This document shows, in pieces, positions 26,723-34,678 of a stretch of 37,140 nt of DNA. Within the stretch, counting starts at the first letter, position 1, and every line of letters starts with the position of its first letter. Both the position numbers and the translations under genes were made by a program. The notes under the pieces were generated by a model, which was not told the origin of the DNA, ran no database searches, and worked only from the letters and a program-made list of their open reading frames with translations. The DNA comes from an uncultured Eubacterium sp. (lineage in GTDB: Bacteria > Bacillota > Clostridia > Lachnospirales > Lachnospiraceae): positions 1 through 37,140 of the forward strand of contig CAJTVR010000045.1 of assembly GCA_910580075.1 (NCBI GenBank). Direction: 5' to 3'.

Positions 26723-27349
26723 TTACCCTTCCTCTAACTTCTCTCTAAGCTTTGAAAGTGCCTTCTTTTCGATTCTGCTCACATACGACCTGGATATTTC
26801 CAGCCGCCCTGCAATCTGTTTCTGTGTCACCGGTTTATCATCCAAAAGACCGTAACGCAGAACAATGATTTCCCGTTCCCTGTCTGTCAGCACCTCAGGC
26901 AGCAGCTTTTGAAGATCACTGATTTTTCCATTTTTATCCAGCCGGTCTACCACATCCGGTTCTTCACTTTCTATAATATCTATAAAGTTAATCTGGTTGC
27001 CTTCTTTATCTGTCCCAATCGGTTCATAAATAGAAACTTCCCTGGCGGCCTTGCGCCTTCCCCTCAAATGCATCAGCAGTTCATTATCAATGCATCTCGC
27101 AGCATAAGTTGACAGTCTGGAACCCTTATCCGGCTGAAATGTCATCACCGCTTTAATCAGCCCAATCGTACCGATGGATATCATTTCTTCCATGTCTTCG
27201 TCTGCATTCTGGTATTTTTTTGCAATATGCGCAACCAGGCGCATATTATGCACGATCAGTGTATTTCGGGCCTCAAGGCTTCCTCCCTGCATCTCTTCCA
27301 GAACTTTTCTCTCCTCCTGTATACCCAAAGGCGGCAAAAAAGTCTTCAA
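26723..27349 (-). CDS. sigK: Sporulation sigma factor SigK-like
   Basis: A sigma-70 family factor of 208 residues. Region 2 is shown by LIVHNMRLVAHIAKKYQNAD and the -10-recognition part MISIGTIGLIKAVMTFQPDK with LSTYAARCIDNELLM. Region 4 is LTDREREIIVLRYGLLDD plus the helix-turn-helix TQKQIAGRLEISRSYVSRIE. SigK directs late mother-cell transcription during sporulation. There is no pro-sequence: the protein starts MKTFLPPLGI from a TTG at 27349 with AGGAG 6 bases upstream. It is not interrupted by a skin-like element. A CATACATA at 27382-27389 (minus) resembles a SigE -10 but lacks a clear -35. Confidence 0.88.
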   Translation of the reverse strand: MKTFLPPLGIQEERKVLEEMQGGSLEARNTLIVHNMRLVAHIAKKYQNADEDMEEMISIGTIGLIKAVMTFQPDKGSRLSTYAARCIDNELLMHLRGRRKAAREVSIYEPIGTDKEGNQINFIDIIESEEPDVVDRLDKNGKISDLQKLLPEVLTDREREIIVLRYGLLDDKPVTQKQIAGRLEISRSYVSRIEKKALSKLREKLEEG

Positions 27350-27430
27350 AACCCACTCCTCAAAGCCACTTTCTTATATTCTATGTATGTGCATGCTGCT
27401 TCGTGCCTTTCCATTTTTTAGATTTTCGTG

Positions 27431-27446
27431 TATAATCATAATTATG
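27431..27446 (+). promoter_or_regulatory. -10 element of a probably leaderless rluA promoter
   Basis: A perfect TATAAT sits at 27431-27436, only 8 bases before the ATG at 27444. Transcription would start at or within a base of that ATG. The bases before the ATG contain no Shine-Dalgarno-like sequence. No clear -35 is seen. Confidence 0.5.
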
Positions 27447-28343
27447 GATAGAATATTAACATATAAAATCACAAATGATGCTGACGGACAAAGCATCTTA
27501 CAGTTTTTAAAAACAAACCGCTTCTCGCACAGTGTCATTACACAGCTAAAGAAAACACAGCGGGGTATTTTAATCGGAGAAGAATGGGTACATGTTTCCC
27601 GTCTGCTGAAATCTGGTGAAACACTTATCCTGAGACTGACAGAGCCCGGGATGCCGGCACAGAAGATTCTTCCTGTACAGCTGCCTGTTTCCATTATACA
27701 TGAAGATGAAGACCTGCTGGTGGTAAACAAGCCTTCCGGGATGCCGGTGCACCCTTCTATGGGGCATTCTGAAAATACCCTGGCAAATGCCATCGCCGGC
27801 CACGCGCTGCAGAAACAGGAATATTACCCGTTCCGCTGCGTCAGCCGTCTCGACCGGGATACAAGCGGGCTGACTGTCATCGCTAAAAATGCATACAGCA
27901 GCTGCATTCTAAATGAACAGATGCGTGAAAGAAAGATTCACCGGACTTATTATGCCATTGCAGAAGGAAAAACCAAAAAAGAAGGAACTGTAACTGCACC
28001 TATTGCAAGAAAAAAAGATACCATTATCGAACGTACTGTAGACTTTGTATCAGGAGAGGCTGCCGTTACCCATTATACCAGACTTGCATACCAGGACGGC
28101 CTTTCTTTTCTAAGACTGCGTTTAGAAACCGGGCGTACACATCAGATCCGGGTGCATATGAAATATACCGGGCATCCCCTGATTGGAGATTTTCTCTATA
28201 ATCCAAAAGATTCCCGCATGAAAAGACAGGCTCTTCACGCAGGAAATTTAGAATTTGTTCATCCAGTAAGCAGAAAACCGCTGAGCTATACAGCACCTCT
28301 TCCTGAAGATATGATGCAGTTTTTCCCTATAATTATTTCTTAA
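27444..28343 (+). CDS. RluA family 23S/tRNA pseudouridine synthase
   Basis: A 299-residue pseudouridine synthase of the RluA/RluD type. The N-terminus is an S4-like RNA-binding part (QSILQFLKTNRFSHSVITQL). The catalytic motif is FRCVSRLDRDTSGLTVIAKN, whose second-block Asp is the nucleophile. Later family blocks are LETGRTHQIRVHMKYTGHPL and IGDFLYNP. The open frame extends upstream to 27174, but that part reads antisense into sigK and is not coding. The 3' end overlaps the convergent DUF5662 gene by 96 bases. Which uridine is modified cannot be told. Confidence 0.93.
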   Translation: MDRILTYKITNDADGQSILQFLKTNRFSHSVITQLKKTQRGILIGEEWVHVSRLLKSGETLILRLTEPGMPAQKILPVQLPVSIIHEDEDLLVVNKPSGMPVHPSMGHSENTLANAIAGHALQKQEYYPFRCVSRLDRDTSGLTVIAKNAYSSCILNEQMRERKIHRTYYAIAEGKTKKEGTVTAPIARKKDTIIERTVDFVSGEAAVTHYTRLAYQDGLSFLRLRLETGRTHQIRVHMKYTGHPLIGDFLYNPKDSRMKRQALHAGNLEFVHPVSRKPLSYTAPLPEDMMQFFPIIIS

Positions 28344-28883
28344 AATATGGCGTCTGATGTAGGCAAATGTTTCGTCTTCACCTTTTTCTGCAAGCATATG
28401 AAGCAGGATTTCCAGCTGCTTTTTTGTATCCTTATGAACGACCATATAGGATTTGCGCTTCTCATAATACTCCAGCGGGTCAGAGTCCAGGTACTGGTTT
28501 CCCCGATAGTTTTTTGAAGCGCTTACCCGGTCTACAAACATTTCTACCAGATACTTTACTGGCATTTTCATACCGGTCACATATCTGTCTTCCGGATCCG
28601 GGTCTGCGGTATAATCAATCCAGTATTCTGCATGATGCCTGTTGCGCCCTTTATGGTGCAGCCAGGCAGTGGAATAGCCATATTTGCGGCGCTCTCCGTT
28701 ATGAGGGCTCTGACCGTCCATATAATAAAGTATACCTACACGCAGTTCCGGCCAGGTATACTTTGACAAATCATGCGTCAGTCCCTGCCAGTACAGCCCG
28801 AGCCGGAAGCATCCCTGCATAACTAATTTTTTATGATGATTAATGGTTTTTAGATGCTGCAGCGCATTATAAATGTATCTCAT
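28248..28883 (-). CDS. DUF5662 family protein
   Basis: A 211-residue protein of unknown function, common in gut Firmicutes. It is recognised by GLTHDLSKYTWPEL, by SPHNGERRKYGYSTAWLHHK with GRNRHHAEYW following, and by a later FVDRVSASKNYRG. The many His and Asp residues suggest metal binding, somewhat like an HD-type site; this is inference. It starts 6 bases after the GH13-like gene, so they share a message. Its last 32 codons run antisense through the end of rluA; the family-like part ends near RRHILRNNYR, so the tail may be an extension. Confidence 0.8.
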   Translation of the reverse strand: MRYIYNALQHLKTINHHKKLVMQGCFRLGLYWQGLTHDLSKYTWPELRVGILYYMDGQSPHNGERRKYGYSTAWLHHKGRNRHHAEYWIDYTADPDPEDRYVTGMKMPVKYLVEMFVDRVSASKNYRGNQYLDSDPLEYYEKRKSYMVVHKDTKKQLEILLHMLAEKGEDETFAYIRRHILRNNYREKLHHIFRKRCCIAQRFSAYWMNKF

Positions 28884-28889
28884 ATGCTC

Positions 28890-30773
28890 TCACTTTCCAA
28901 CTAAAATAAAAATTGTCTGAGACGGAACCTGAATCTGATGCCTTTTCTCTAATACCTGCGGCGGTTCCAAAAACGGCAGATCCTTATCTGAGGTATTGAC
29001 AGTCAGATACCAGCGGTATTTGTGAGGCAGCTTTGGAAGTGCAAGGCTGCGCGGTTCTTCATGAAAGTTCATGCCAATATAAATAAAGTCATCTTCCCTG
29101 CCATCTTTCCGCAGTGCATATGCACCGTAATAAAGCAGCCCGATTGCATGCGGATAAAAACCCGGAGACATCATCCAGGCACTCTCTCCATGATAGGACA
29201 AATCCGGATAGCCTTTCACCTTGTAATCACACATCTGCAGCGGCCTGCTGCTGCGCAGTATCGGATGATTTTTGCGGAATGCAATCATCTGTTTTACAAA
29301 CTGCGCATATGCTGCATGTTTCCTGCGCCCGGACCAGTTCACCCAGCCGGTTTTATTATCCTGACAGTAACAGTTATTATTCCCTTCCTGGGAGTTGCCA
29401 AATTCATCTCCTGCCATGATAAGAGGCACGCCCTGTCCAATCATAACCAGAAGCATGGCATTGCGCATCTGCTTTCTGCGGTATTCCACAATACTTCTCT
29501 TGCGGGTCGGTCCTTCCACGCCTCCGTTCATACTGAAATTCCACAAAAGGCCGTCCTGATTCCCCTCCCCGTTCGCCTCGTTATGTTTGCTGGCATAACT
29601 AAATAAATCTGCCAGTGTAAAGCCATTGTTTCCTGCAATAAAATTTACAAATCCAAAAATATCATTCTGCCGTTTCAGCTGATTCAGCAGTTCCTGCATA
29701 TTTCCGCGGTTTCTGCTCAGCAGTTTTCTGGACGCATACAAAAAATCATCGTTGTATACAAACAGGCGCGGATAAGAAACCTTTTTCCCGAATAAATGTT
29801 CATTAAATCCTTCCGCAAACAGCTTTGTCCGCCTTAAGATCAGATCCTGGGCCATTGCATTGACCGGCATAGACGCGCCCAGCAGATGAAATCCGTCTAC
29901 ATGGTATTCCATAACCCAGTACCGGAGAATTTCGATTGCAATATTCTGATTCATCTTTTCATCAAAATACATCTCTAAAATACATTCCATCCGGTTTTTA
30001 TGAAGTGCACGTATCAGTGTTTTCAGCTCTACTGACGGTTCTGCTCCCGCTGCATAAGAGGCTTTTGGCGCATAATAATCCCCTGGCACATAGCCCCAGC
30101 AGTTTATTTTACAGGATTGATCTTTCGCATCTTCTTCCCCAAGCTCCAGACCGGCCATGGCATTTTCACTCCAGCCCTGGACATCCTGTGCATGAGAATC
30201 GTTTTTAATAAGTTCTTCAAATTCATAGACTGGCATCAGTTCCAGGGAAGTCACACCGAGATCCTTTAAATATGCAATTTTGTCCATAACTGCGGCAAAA
30301 GTCCCTTTTTTCTTCCCGGCTGCCCCTCCATCCATTGTAAAACTGCGTACATTCAGCTTATACATCACCATATCTTCTCTTGGAATCTCCGGGAAACGAT
30401 CCCCCTGCCAGTCAAATTCCGTAAAATCAAACCCCGCCCGGACTGACTGATCGTGCTGCAGACGTTTTTCATCCGCCCATACTTCCCGTCCGATCACCTT
30501 GTGTGCATGCTGGTCAAAAATAACTTTTCCGTCTATTTCGTAATTATAATGCAGTTTCTTCCATTTTAATCCTTTGATCCCGACTGACCGAAGCGCTCCG
30601 ATACAGTATTCATCCGGAACCTGAATGCGTACAGGCATCTCATCTGCCTTATAAAGCCAGATTGCACATTTCTGTTCTTTTTCTCCCTCGAATGTAAAGT
30701 AAACAGTATCTGCTATTCTGGAGACACCGATTTTTGCGTAATTTCCCTCAATGATTGTATATTCCATATTCAT
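28890..30773 (-). CDS. GH13 isoamylase/debranching-like protein with degenerate active site
   Basis: A 627-residue protein with the isoamylase/GlgX layout: N-terminal beta domain (1-130), barrel (135-500) and C-terminal beta domain. Family blocks still seen are FNFSMNGGVEG-like text at 411-420, PLIMAGDEFGNSQEGNNNCY (450-469) and QDNKTGWVNW (471-480). But the catalytic motifs are changed: the DVVxNH region reads ILEMYFDE (265-272); the nucleophile block GFRxD reads DGFHLLG (293-299); the usual HDGFTL reads NNGFTL (382-387). So the nucleophile and transition-state Asp appear lost. It may bind glycogen or starch without cutting. AGGAG precedes the ATG. Confidence 0.85.
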   Translation of the reverse strand: MNMEYTIIEGNYAKIGVSRIADTVYFTFEGEKEQKCAIWLYKADEMPVRIQVPDEYCIGALRSVGIKGLKWKKLHYNYEIDGKVIFDQHAHKVIGREVWADEKRLQHDQSVRAGFDFTEFDWQGDRFPEIPREDMVMYKLNVRSFTMDGGAAGKKKGTFAAVMDKIAYLKDLGVTSLELMPVYEFEELIKNDSHAQDVQGWSENAMAGLELGEEDAKDQSCKINCWGYVPGDYYAPKASYAAGAEPSVELKTLIRALHKNRMECILEMYFDEKMNQNIAIEILRYWVMEYHVDGFHLLGASMPVNAMAQDLILRRTKLFAEGFNEHLFGKKVSYPRLFVYNDDFLYASRKLLSRNRGNMQELLNQLKRQNDIFGFVNFIAGNNGFTLADLFSYASKHNEANGEGNQDGLLWNFSMNGGVEGPTRKRSIVEYRRKQMRNAMLLVMIGQGVPLIMAGDEFGNSQEGNNNCYCQDNKTGWVNWSGRRKHAAYAQFVKQMIAFRKNHPILRSSRPLQMCDYKVKGYPDLSYHGESAWMMSPGFYPHAIGLLYYGAYALRKDGREDDFIYIGMNFHEEPRSLALPKLPHKYRWYLTVNTSDKDLPFLEPPQVLEKRHQIQVPSQTIFILVGK

Positions 30774-30847
30774 GCCTTCTCCTGTCTGCCTGTTAACCGG
30801 AAACTAATCTTGTCCTGTGTCCGCTTTGTCTTATGTCTCTTTGAAGT

Positions 30848-30893
30848 ATTATAGCATTAAGTCCTGGCATTTGTATATCTTTTTCTGAAAATT
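30848..30893 (-). promoter_or_regulatory. Extended -10 promoter with CodY box before the GH13-like gene
   Basis: Minus strand: TGCTATAAT (TATAAT at 30848-30853, TGC at 30854-30856) is an extended -10; the -35 is poor. Just upstream, CTTTTTCTGAAAATT (30879-30893, plus-strand reading) matches the CodY consensus at 13 of 15 positions. A CodY-controlled carbohydrate gene is plausible. The leader to the ATG is about 65 bases. Confidence 0.5.
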
Positions 30894-30945
30894 CGTTTAA
30901 TTTTTGCTGCAGTTCAATTTTTTTAATGCTGAAAACATACTCTGT

Positions 30946-31053
30946 CATCTCTGTCAGGGATAAGATTATGCCTCCAGCATCTCTGTCAGGACTGTGGGCA
31001 TGCCTCCAGCATCTCCGTCAGCACTAAGGACATGTATCCAGCATCTCCGTCAG
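30946..31053. repeat. Four 32-bp tandem repeats at the helicase 3' end
   Basis: The core CATCTCYGTCAG begins at 30946, 30978, 31010 and 31042, exactly 32 bases apart; the 20 bases between cores are partly conserved (CCTCCAG before cores 2 and 3). The most upstream unit on the minus strand encodes the last helicase codons, LTEMLDTC, before the stop at 31024. Because 32 is not a multiple of 3, each further copy would encode LTEML again only in another frame. It is a simple tandem duplication, not a CRISPR. Confidence 0.85.
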
Positions 31054-32868
31054 AAAACAGGACGGCCCCGCATCTTTATTCCGGATTGTTTTCACATAAG
31101 ATATATGCAGCTCCTTTTTTGCACGTGTCATCCCCACGTACATCATGCGCCGTTCTTCTTCAATTTCAGCTTCCAGTACAGCTTTTTTATAAGGAATCAG
31201 CCCTTCATTGGCGTCCGGAATCAGTACGATATCATATTCCAGTCCTTTGGAGGCATGAAGCGTCATAATGGAAATACTGTCCGTATCCTGCTGTCTGATC
31301 TGCCGGTGCTTTAATTCCTCAGCAAAATCAGCTGTAAACTTCATCCAGTCTTCCAGATTTTTATATTCTTTCATGCTTTCGCAGATTTCATCCAGTATTT
31401 CAAACAAATCAGCAGCCGGTATCTGACGCTGGAGCGCATATTCTGACAGATAACTGTCATAATCAATGGCTTTGCGGATATAATTGGACGCCGCATAAGG
31501 GGTGATTCTGGATAGTACCTGCAAATCATACGAAAGCTGCTCAATCCGCTCCGCAATCCAGTGCTGATGCCGGTAAAACTCCTGCCACTGCATAAAATCA
31601 ACATCACAGTAAGGCAGGCTTTCCCTGCTGATATACCGTTTCGGACGGTTCATAATGCGTAAAAAATCCCTGCGCGCACGGCTGCCGCATGCCAGCCGGA
31701 AATAGGCCAGAATATCCTGGGCAATCCAGTGGTCATACAGGTTCGGTATCCGCTCCTTTGTCCGAAACGGCAGATTATATTCCATCAGTTTTGCAAGAAA
31801 CGGTCCAGGCTGGGTATTTGTACGGTACAAAACAGCAATATCACGATAACTGCCTCCGCGGTTTTTATGCGCGCGTATCAGCTCTGTCATATAAATATTT
31901 TCTTCCTGAATATTTTCAAACTGCCTTAAATGAAAAGTACGGCTGCTTCCTTCACTCTTTAGCTGTGCACTTTTGATCTGTTTATTAAAACGTTTTTTAT
32001 TATGCGCAATCAGCCTTCCGGCTTTTTGAATCACTTCAGCCGGACAGCGGTAATTTATGGAAAGACTGATCATTTCGGCACGGGGATAATCTTTTGGAAA
32101 ATTCAGCATCAGTTCCGGCCTGGAGCCGCGAAAACGGTAAATCGACTGGTCATCATCCCCTACTACAAACAGATTTTCCGTTTTTCCGCTCAGAAGACGG
32201 ATCGTCTGATACTGCAGCTGATTGATATCCTGAAATTCGTCCACCATAATATAAGCAAATTTCTGCTGCCATGCGTAGCGGATATCTTCACGCTGTTCCA
32301 GCAATTCCTTTGTATATACTAAGATATCATCAAAGTCAATCAGCCGGCTGTTCTGCATATATCTGGCATATTCGCGGTAAACCAGCTGAAAAATATCCCT
32401 GCCGCAATGCATCGGATAATAGTTTTCCATTTGAGTGCCGCTGTTTTTTAATGTACTGATTTCGCTTAGTATATTACTGCAAAATTCCGATTCATCCTCA
32501 CACTCGATCCGGTTTTTTGCAATGATTTCTTTTAAAAACTGATACTTGATTTCTTCACGTGCAATGCTGTCTGCTGAATAATGATAGGCATGTTTTAAGA
32601 TTGTAAAAAAGACGGCATGAAAAGTGCCAAAGCTGATTCCAGGATACCGGTTTTGTGTCATCTGCTCAAAACGCTTACGCATTTCGCCAGCCGCTGCTTT
32701 CGTAAAAGTAACAACTAAAATGTTCCGCGGCGGCACGCCATGACAGGTAATCAGATGTTCTGTACGTTTTGTAATGACCGCAGTCTTGCCGCTGCCCGGC
32801 CCTGCAAGAACAAGGCACGGGCCGGCAGCATGAGATGCGGCTTTCATCTGCTGTGGATTCAATTCCAT
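31024..32868 (-). CDS. UvrD/Rep family ATP-dependent DNA helicase
   Basis: Superfamily 1A 3'-5' helicase of 614 residues. Motif I is AGPGSGKT (22-29); others are VVTFTKAAAGEMRKR (Ia), IMVDEFQDINQLQYQ (II), VGDDDQSIYRFRGS (III), LSINYRCP (IV), ISIMTLHASKGLEYDIVLIP (V) and RRMMYVGMTRAKKELHIS (VI). It is about 120 residues shorter than PcrA and lacks its C-terminal RNA-polymerase-binding Tudor tail. It starts 12 bases after the hydrogenase stop, so it is probably on the same message. The end lies in a tandem repeat. Role: repair or conflict resolution, not more exact. Confidence 0.93.
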   Translation of the reverse strand: MELNPQQMKAASHAAGPCLVLAGPGSGKTAVITKRTEHLITCHGVPPRNILVVTFTKAAAGEMRKRFEQMTQNRYPGISFGTFHAVFFTILKHAYHYSADSIAREEIKYQFLKEIIAKNRIECEDESEFCSNILSEISTLKNSGTQMENYYPMHCGRDIFQLVYREYARYMQNSRLIDFDDILVYTKELLEQREDIRYAWQQKFAYIMVDEFQDINQLQYQTIRLLSGKTENLFVVGDDDQSIYRFRGSRPELMLNFPKDYPRAEMISLSINYRCPAEVIQKAGRLIAHNKKRFNKQIKSAQLKSEGSSRTFHLRQFENIQEENIYMTELIRAHKNRGGSYRDIAVLYRTNTQPGPFLAKLMEYNLPFRTKERIPNLYDHWIAQDILAYFRLACGSRARRDFLRIMNRPKRYISRESLPYCDVDFMQWQEFYRHQHWIAERIEQLSYDLQVLSRITPYAASNYIRKAIDYDSYLSEYALQRQIPAADLFEILDEICESMKEYKNLEDWMKFTADFAEELKHRQIRQQDTDSISIMTLHASKGLEYDIVLIPDANEGLIPYKKAVLEAEIEEERRMMYVGMTRAKKELHISYVKTIRNKDAGPSCFLTEMLDTCP

Positions 32869-32880
32869 AGTAACATTCCA

Positions 32881-34329
32881 TTATGCACGGTGCATAGAAA
32901 ACTGGTCCATGTCGTAATTTCCAAGATTTCCATGTACATTACGGTCATCTGCCTGGGCTAAAAGCGTATCACGGTTTTTCTTTGATTTCATCTGGTCTTC
33001 AAATGCACTCGGCCCGCCTACACAGCCGCCGCTGCAAGCCATACCCTCAATAAAATCTTCCGGCAGTTTTCCGACCTTCATAAGAAGCAGAGCTTTCTTA
33101 CACTCTGCAGCGCCGTTTGCCCTGCAGACTTTTGCGTCCATTTCCTGATTTGTTTCCTTTAAGCACTCAAGTACGGCCTGTGTTACTCCGCCGGAATTGC
33201 CAAAACGTTTTCCAAAAATGCTGGATTCCTGGTATTCGTTTTCTGCCGGCTCTAATACAACGTCCTTTACTTTCATAATCGTGCGTATTTCGCTGTAAGT
33301 TAAAACTGCATCTGCATTTCCTTCAATCTTCTGGTCTTTTACCTCAGATTTTTTAGCAATGCAAGGTCCGATAAATACAGTATATGCTTCCGGGTCTTTT
33401 GACTTAATCATACGGGACACACCGCACATCGGAGATACAGTTGTAGACACATGGCCGCTCAGTTCCGGATAAATATTATGTACCATATTTACAAACGCCG
33501 GGCAGCAGGACGTCGTCATTTTCTTTCCTTCTTTGTAAGCCTCAGCCCACTCTTCTGCTTCGCTGGCAGCTGTCATATCTCCGCCAAGACCTACTTCTAT
33601 CGTATCTTCAAATCCAACCTTTTTCAACGCGTTTTTCCAGCTCTGCATTGTAATATCCGTACCAAACTGGCCTTCTGTAGCCGGTGCTACCATTGCATAT
33701 ACTTTTTTGCCGGACTTCAGCGCCTCAATGACATCTACGATAAACGTCTGGGAACCAATTGCTCCGAACGGGCAGTTATGGATGCACTGGCCGCAGCGGA
33801 TACATTTTTCTTTATCAATCACGGAAACGTTGTACTCATCATATGTAATTGCATCCACCGGACAGGCTACCTTGCATGGACGCTTTACGCCAACGATTGC
33901 ATTATACGGACATGCTTTTGCACACTGGCCGCACTCCTTACATTTGGACGGATCAATGTAAGAACGGTCTCTTCCCATTGTAATCGCGCCAAACTTGCAG
34001 GCGTTCATACAAGCCTTGCCAAGACAGTTCTGGCAGTTATCTGTAACTGTATAGCTGGAAATCGGACATCCTTCACATGCAGAACTGATAACCTGAATCA
34101 CATTTCCATCATCCTGAGAGCCGAGATTTTTCCCTTCGGCTAAACGTACTCTCTGACGGATAATCTCCCTTTCCTTATAGATACAGCAGCGGAACTGCGG
34201 AACCGGGCCAGGGATGAGTTTTTCCGGAATAAAGTCCCTCTTTTCTTCCAGCGTTCCGTCAAAAGCAAGTTTAGCCACTTCATACAATACGTCATGTTTG
34301 ATTTTGATTACGTTCTCATCATTGTACAT
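32881..34329 (-). CDS. [FeFe]-hydrogenase, group B type
   Basis: An iron-only hydrogenase of 482 residues with N-terminal ferredoxin clusters and a C-terminal H-cluster domain. Cysteine groups at about 85-111, 130-156 and 176-186 (CKECGQCAKACP; CIRCGQCIHNCPFG) bind several 4Fe-4S clusters. The H-cluster motifs are L1 TSCCPAF (273-279), L2 GPCIAKKSE (321-329) and L3 MACSGGCVGG (430-439). The TSCCPAF form and a short size fit the group B1 enzymes of gut clostridia. It makes or senses H2 with ferredoxin; the exact direction is unknown. GGGAG precedes the ATG. A Rex-like operator lies upstream. Confidence 0.92.
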   Translation of the reverse strand: MYNDENVIKIKHDVLYEVAKLAFDGTLEEKRDFIPEKLIPGPVPQFRCCIYKEREIIRQRVRLAEGKNLGSQDDGNVIQVISSACEGCPISSYTVTDNCQNCLGKACMNACKFGAITMGRDRSYIDPSKCKECGQCAKACPYNAIVGVKRPCKVACPVDAITYDEYNVSVIDKEKCIRCGQCIHNCPFGAIGSQTFIVDVIEALKSGKKVYAMVAPATEGQFGTDITMQSWKNALKKVGFEDTIEVGLGGDMTAASEAEEWAEAYKEGKKMTTSCCPAFVNMVHNIYPELSGHVSTTVSPMCGVSRMIKSKDPEAYTVFIGPCIAKKSEVKDQKIEGNADAVLTYSEIRTIMKVKDVVLEPAENEYQESSIFGKRFGNSGGVTQAVLECLKETNQEMDAKVCRANGAAECKKALLLMKVGKLPEDFIEGMACSGGCVGGPSAFEDQMKSKKNRDTLLAQADDRNVHGNLGNYDMDQFSMHRA

Positions 34330-34410
34330 ACAATTTCTCCCATCTATTTATTTTTCTGTCCGCAGGGCCTCTTCATTTGGTATCACTGATCACGTCTATC
34401 GTGTCCAGCA

Positions 34411-34440
34411 AATATAATTTCTAACATACTGTCAGATCAA
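34411..34440 (-). promoter_or_regulatory. Predicted hydrogenase promoter
   Basis: Minus strand: -35 TTGATC (34435-34440), 18-base spacer, -10 TATATT (34411-34416), leaving a leader of about 75 bases. A second -35-like TTGTCA lies at 34478-34483 with a poor -10. This 34330-34678 gap holds no gene but contains the promoter, a Rex-like operator, a terminator and the cotJ promoter. Confidence 0.55.
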
Positions 34441-34441
34441 T

Positions 34442-34459
34442 TTGTTATTTTTTTAACAA
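34442..34459. promoter_or_regulatory. Rex operator candidate before the hydrogenase gene
   Basis: TTGTTATTTTTTTAACAA matches the clostridial Rex consensus TTGTTAANNNNTTAACAA at 13 of its 14 fixed positions. It lies one base upstream of the predicted -35 and would also cover the -10 of the alternative promoter. Rex is the NADH/NAD+-sensing repressor of fermentation and hydrogenase genes, so H2 production would be released when NADH builds up. Confidence 0.65.
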
Positions 34460-34562
34460 TATATAAGAAACCCTTACTGACAATGTTCACTCTGATGTGA
34501 CTGATTATAATATATATCGCAGAGAAAATCTACATATTTCTTTCTTTTACCGGCTTGTACTC

Positions 34563-34589
34563 AAAAAAAAACCTGATTCAGCTGAATCA
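34563..34589 (-). terminator. Palindromic terminator facing the cotJ side
   Basis: TGATTCAGCTGAATCA (34574-34589) is a perfect palindrome. Read on the minus strand it is followed by GG and nine T residues (34563-34571). No minus-strand gene ends here, so it likely stops antisense transcription coming from the recombinase through the cotJ genes before it reaches the hydrogenase. Confidence 0.6.
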
Positions 34590-34624
34590 CAAAAATGTCT
34601 GCCTGAAATCTTTTCTAATCTATG

Positions 34625-34653
34625 CACCAGTCTTCCATTTTATGCATACTTTA
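34625..34653 (+). promoter_or_regulatory. Mother-cell sigma (SigK/SigE) promoter of cotJ
   Basis: CACC (34625-34628), a 16-base spacer and CATACTTTA (34645-34653) match the SigK consensus mACm-16-CATAnnnTA. The -10 also fits SigE, which drives cotJ in Bacillus subtilis; the SigE-type -35 is not evident. Start of RNA is near 34660, about 20 bases before cotJA. Confidence 0.6.
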
Positions 34654-34678
34654 TACTAAAAACAATCAGGAGTTTTGT

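Noticed and set aside
26723..27349. Interrupted sigK (skin element)
   Set aside because: The sigma factor frame is continuous through regions 2 and 4.
27174..27443. Upstream extension of the rluA frame
   Set aside because: It runs antisense through the start of sigK, and family members begin at the ATG at 27444.
30946..31053. CRISPR array
   Set aside because: Only four 32-bp tandem units, whose intervening bases are partly shared; no unique spacers and no cas genes.
33451..34143. Plus-strand frame of 230 codons
   Set aside because: Antisense to the hydrogenase; Cys/His-rich artefact of ferredoxin codons, no ribosome site.
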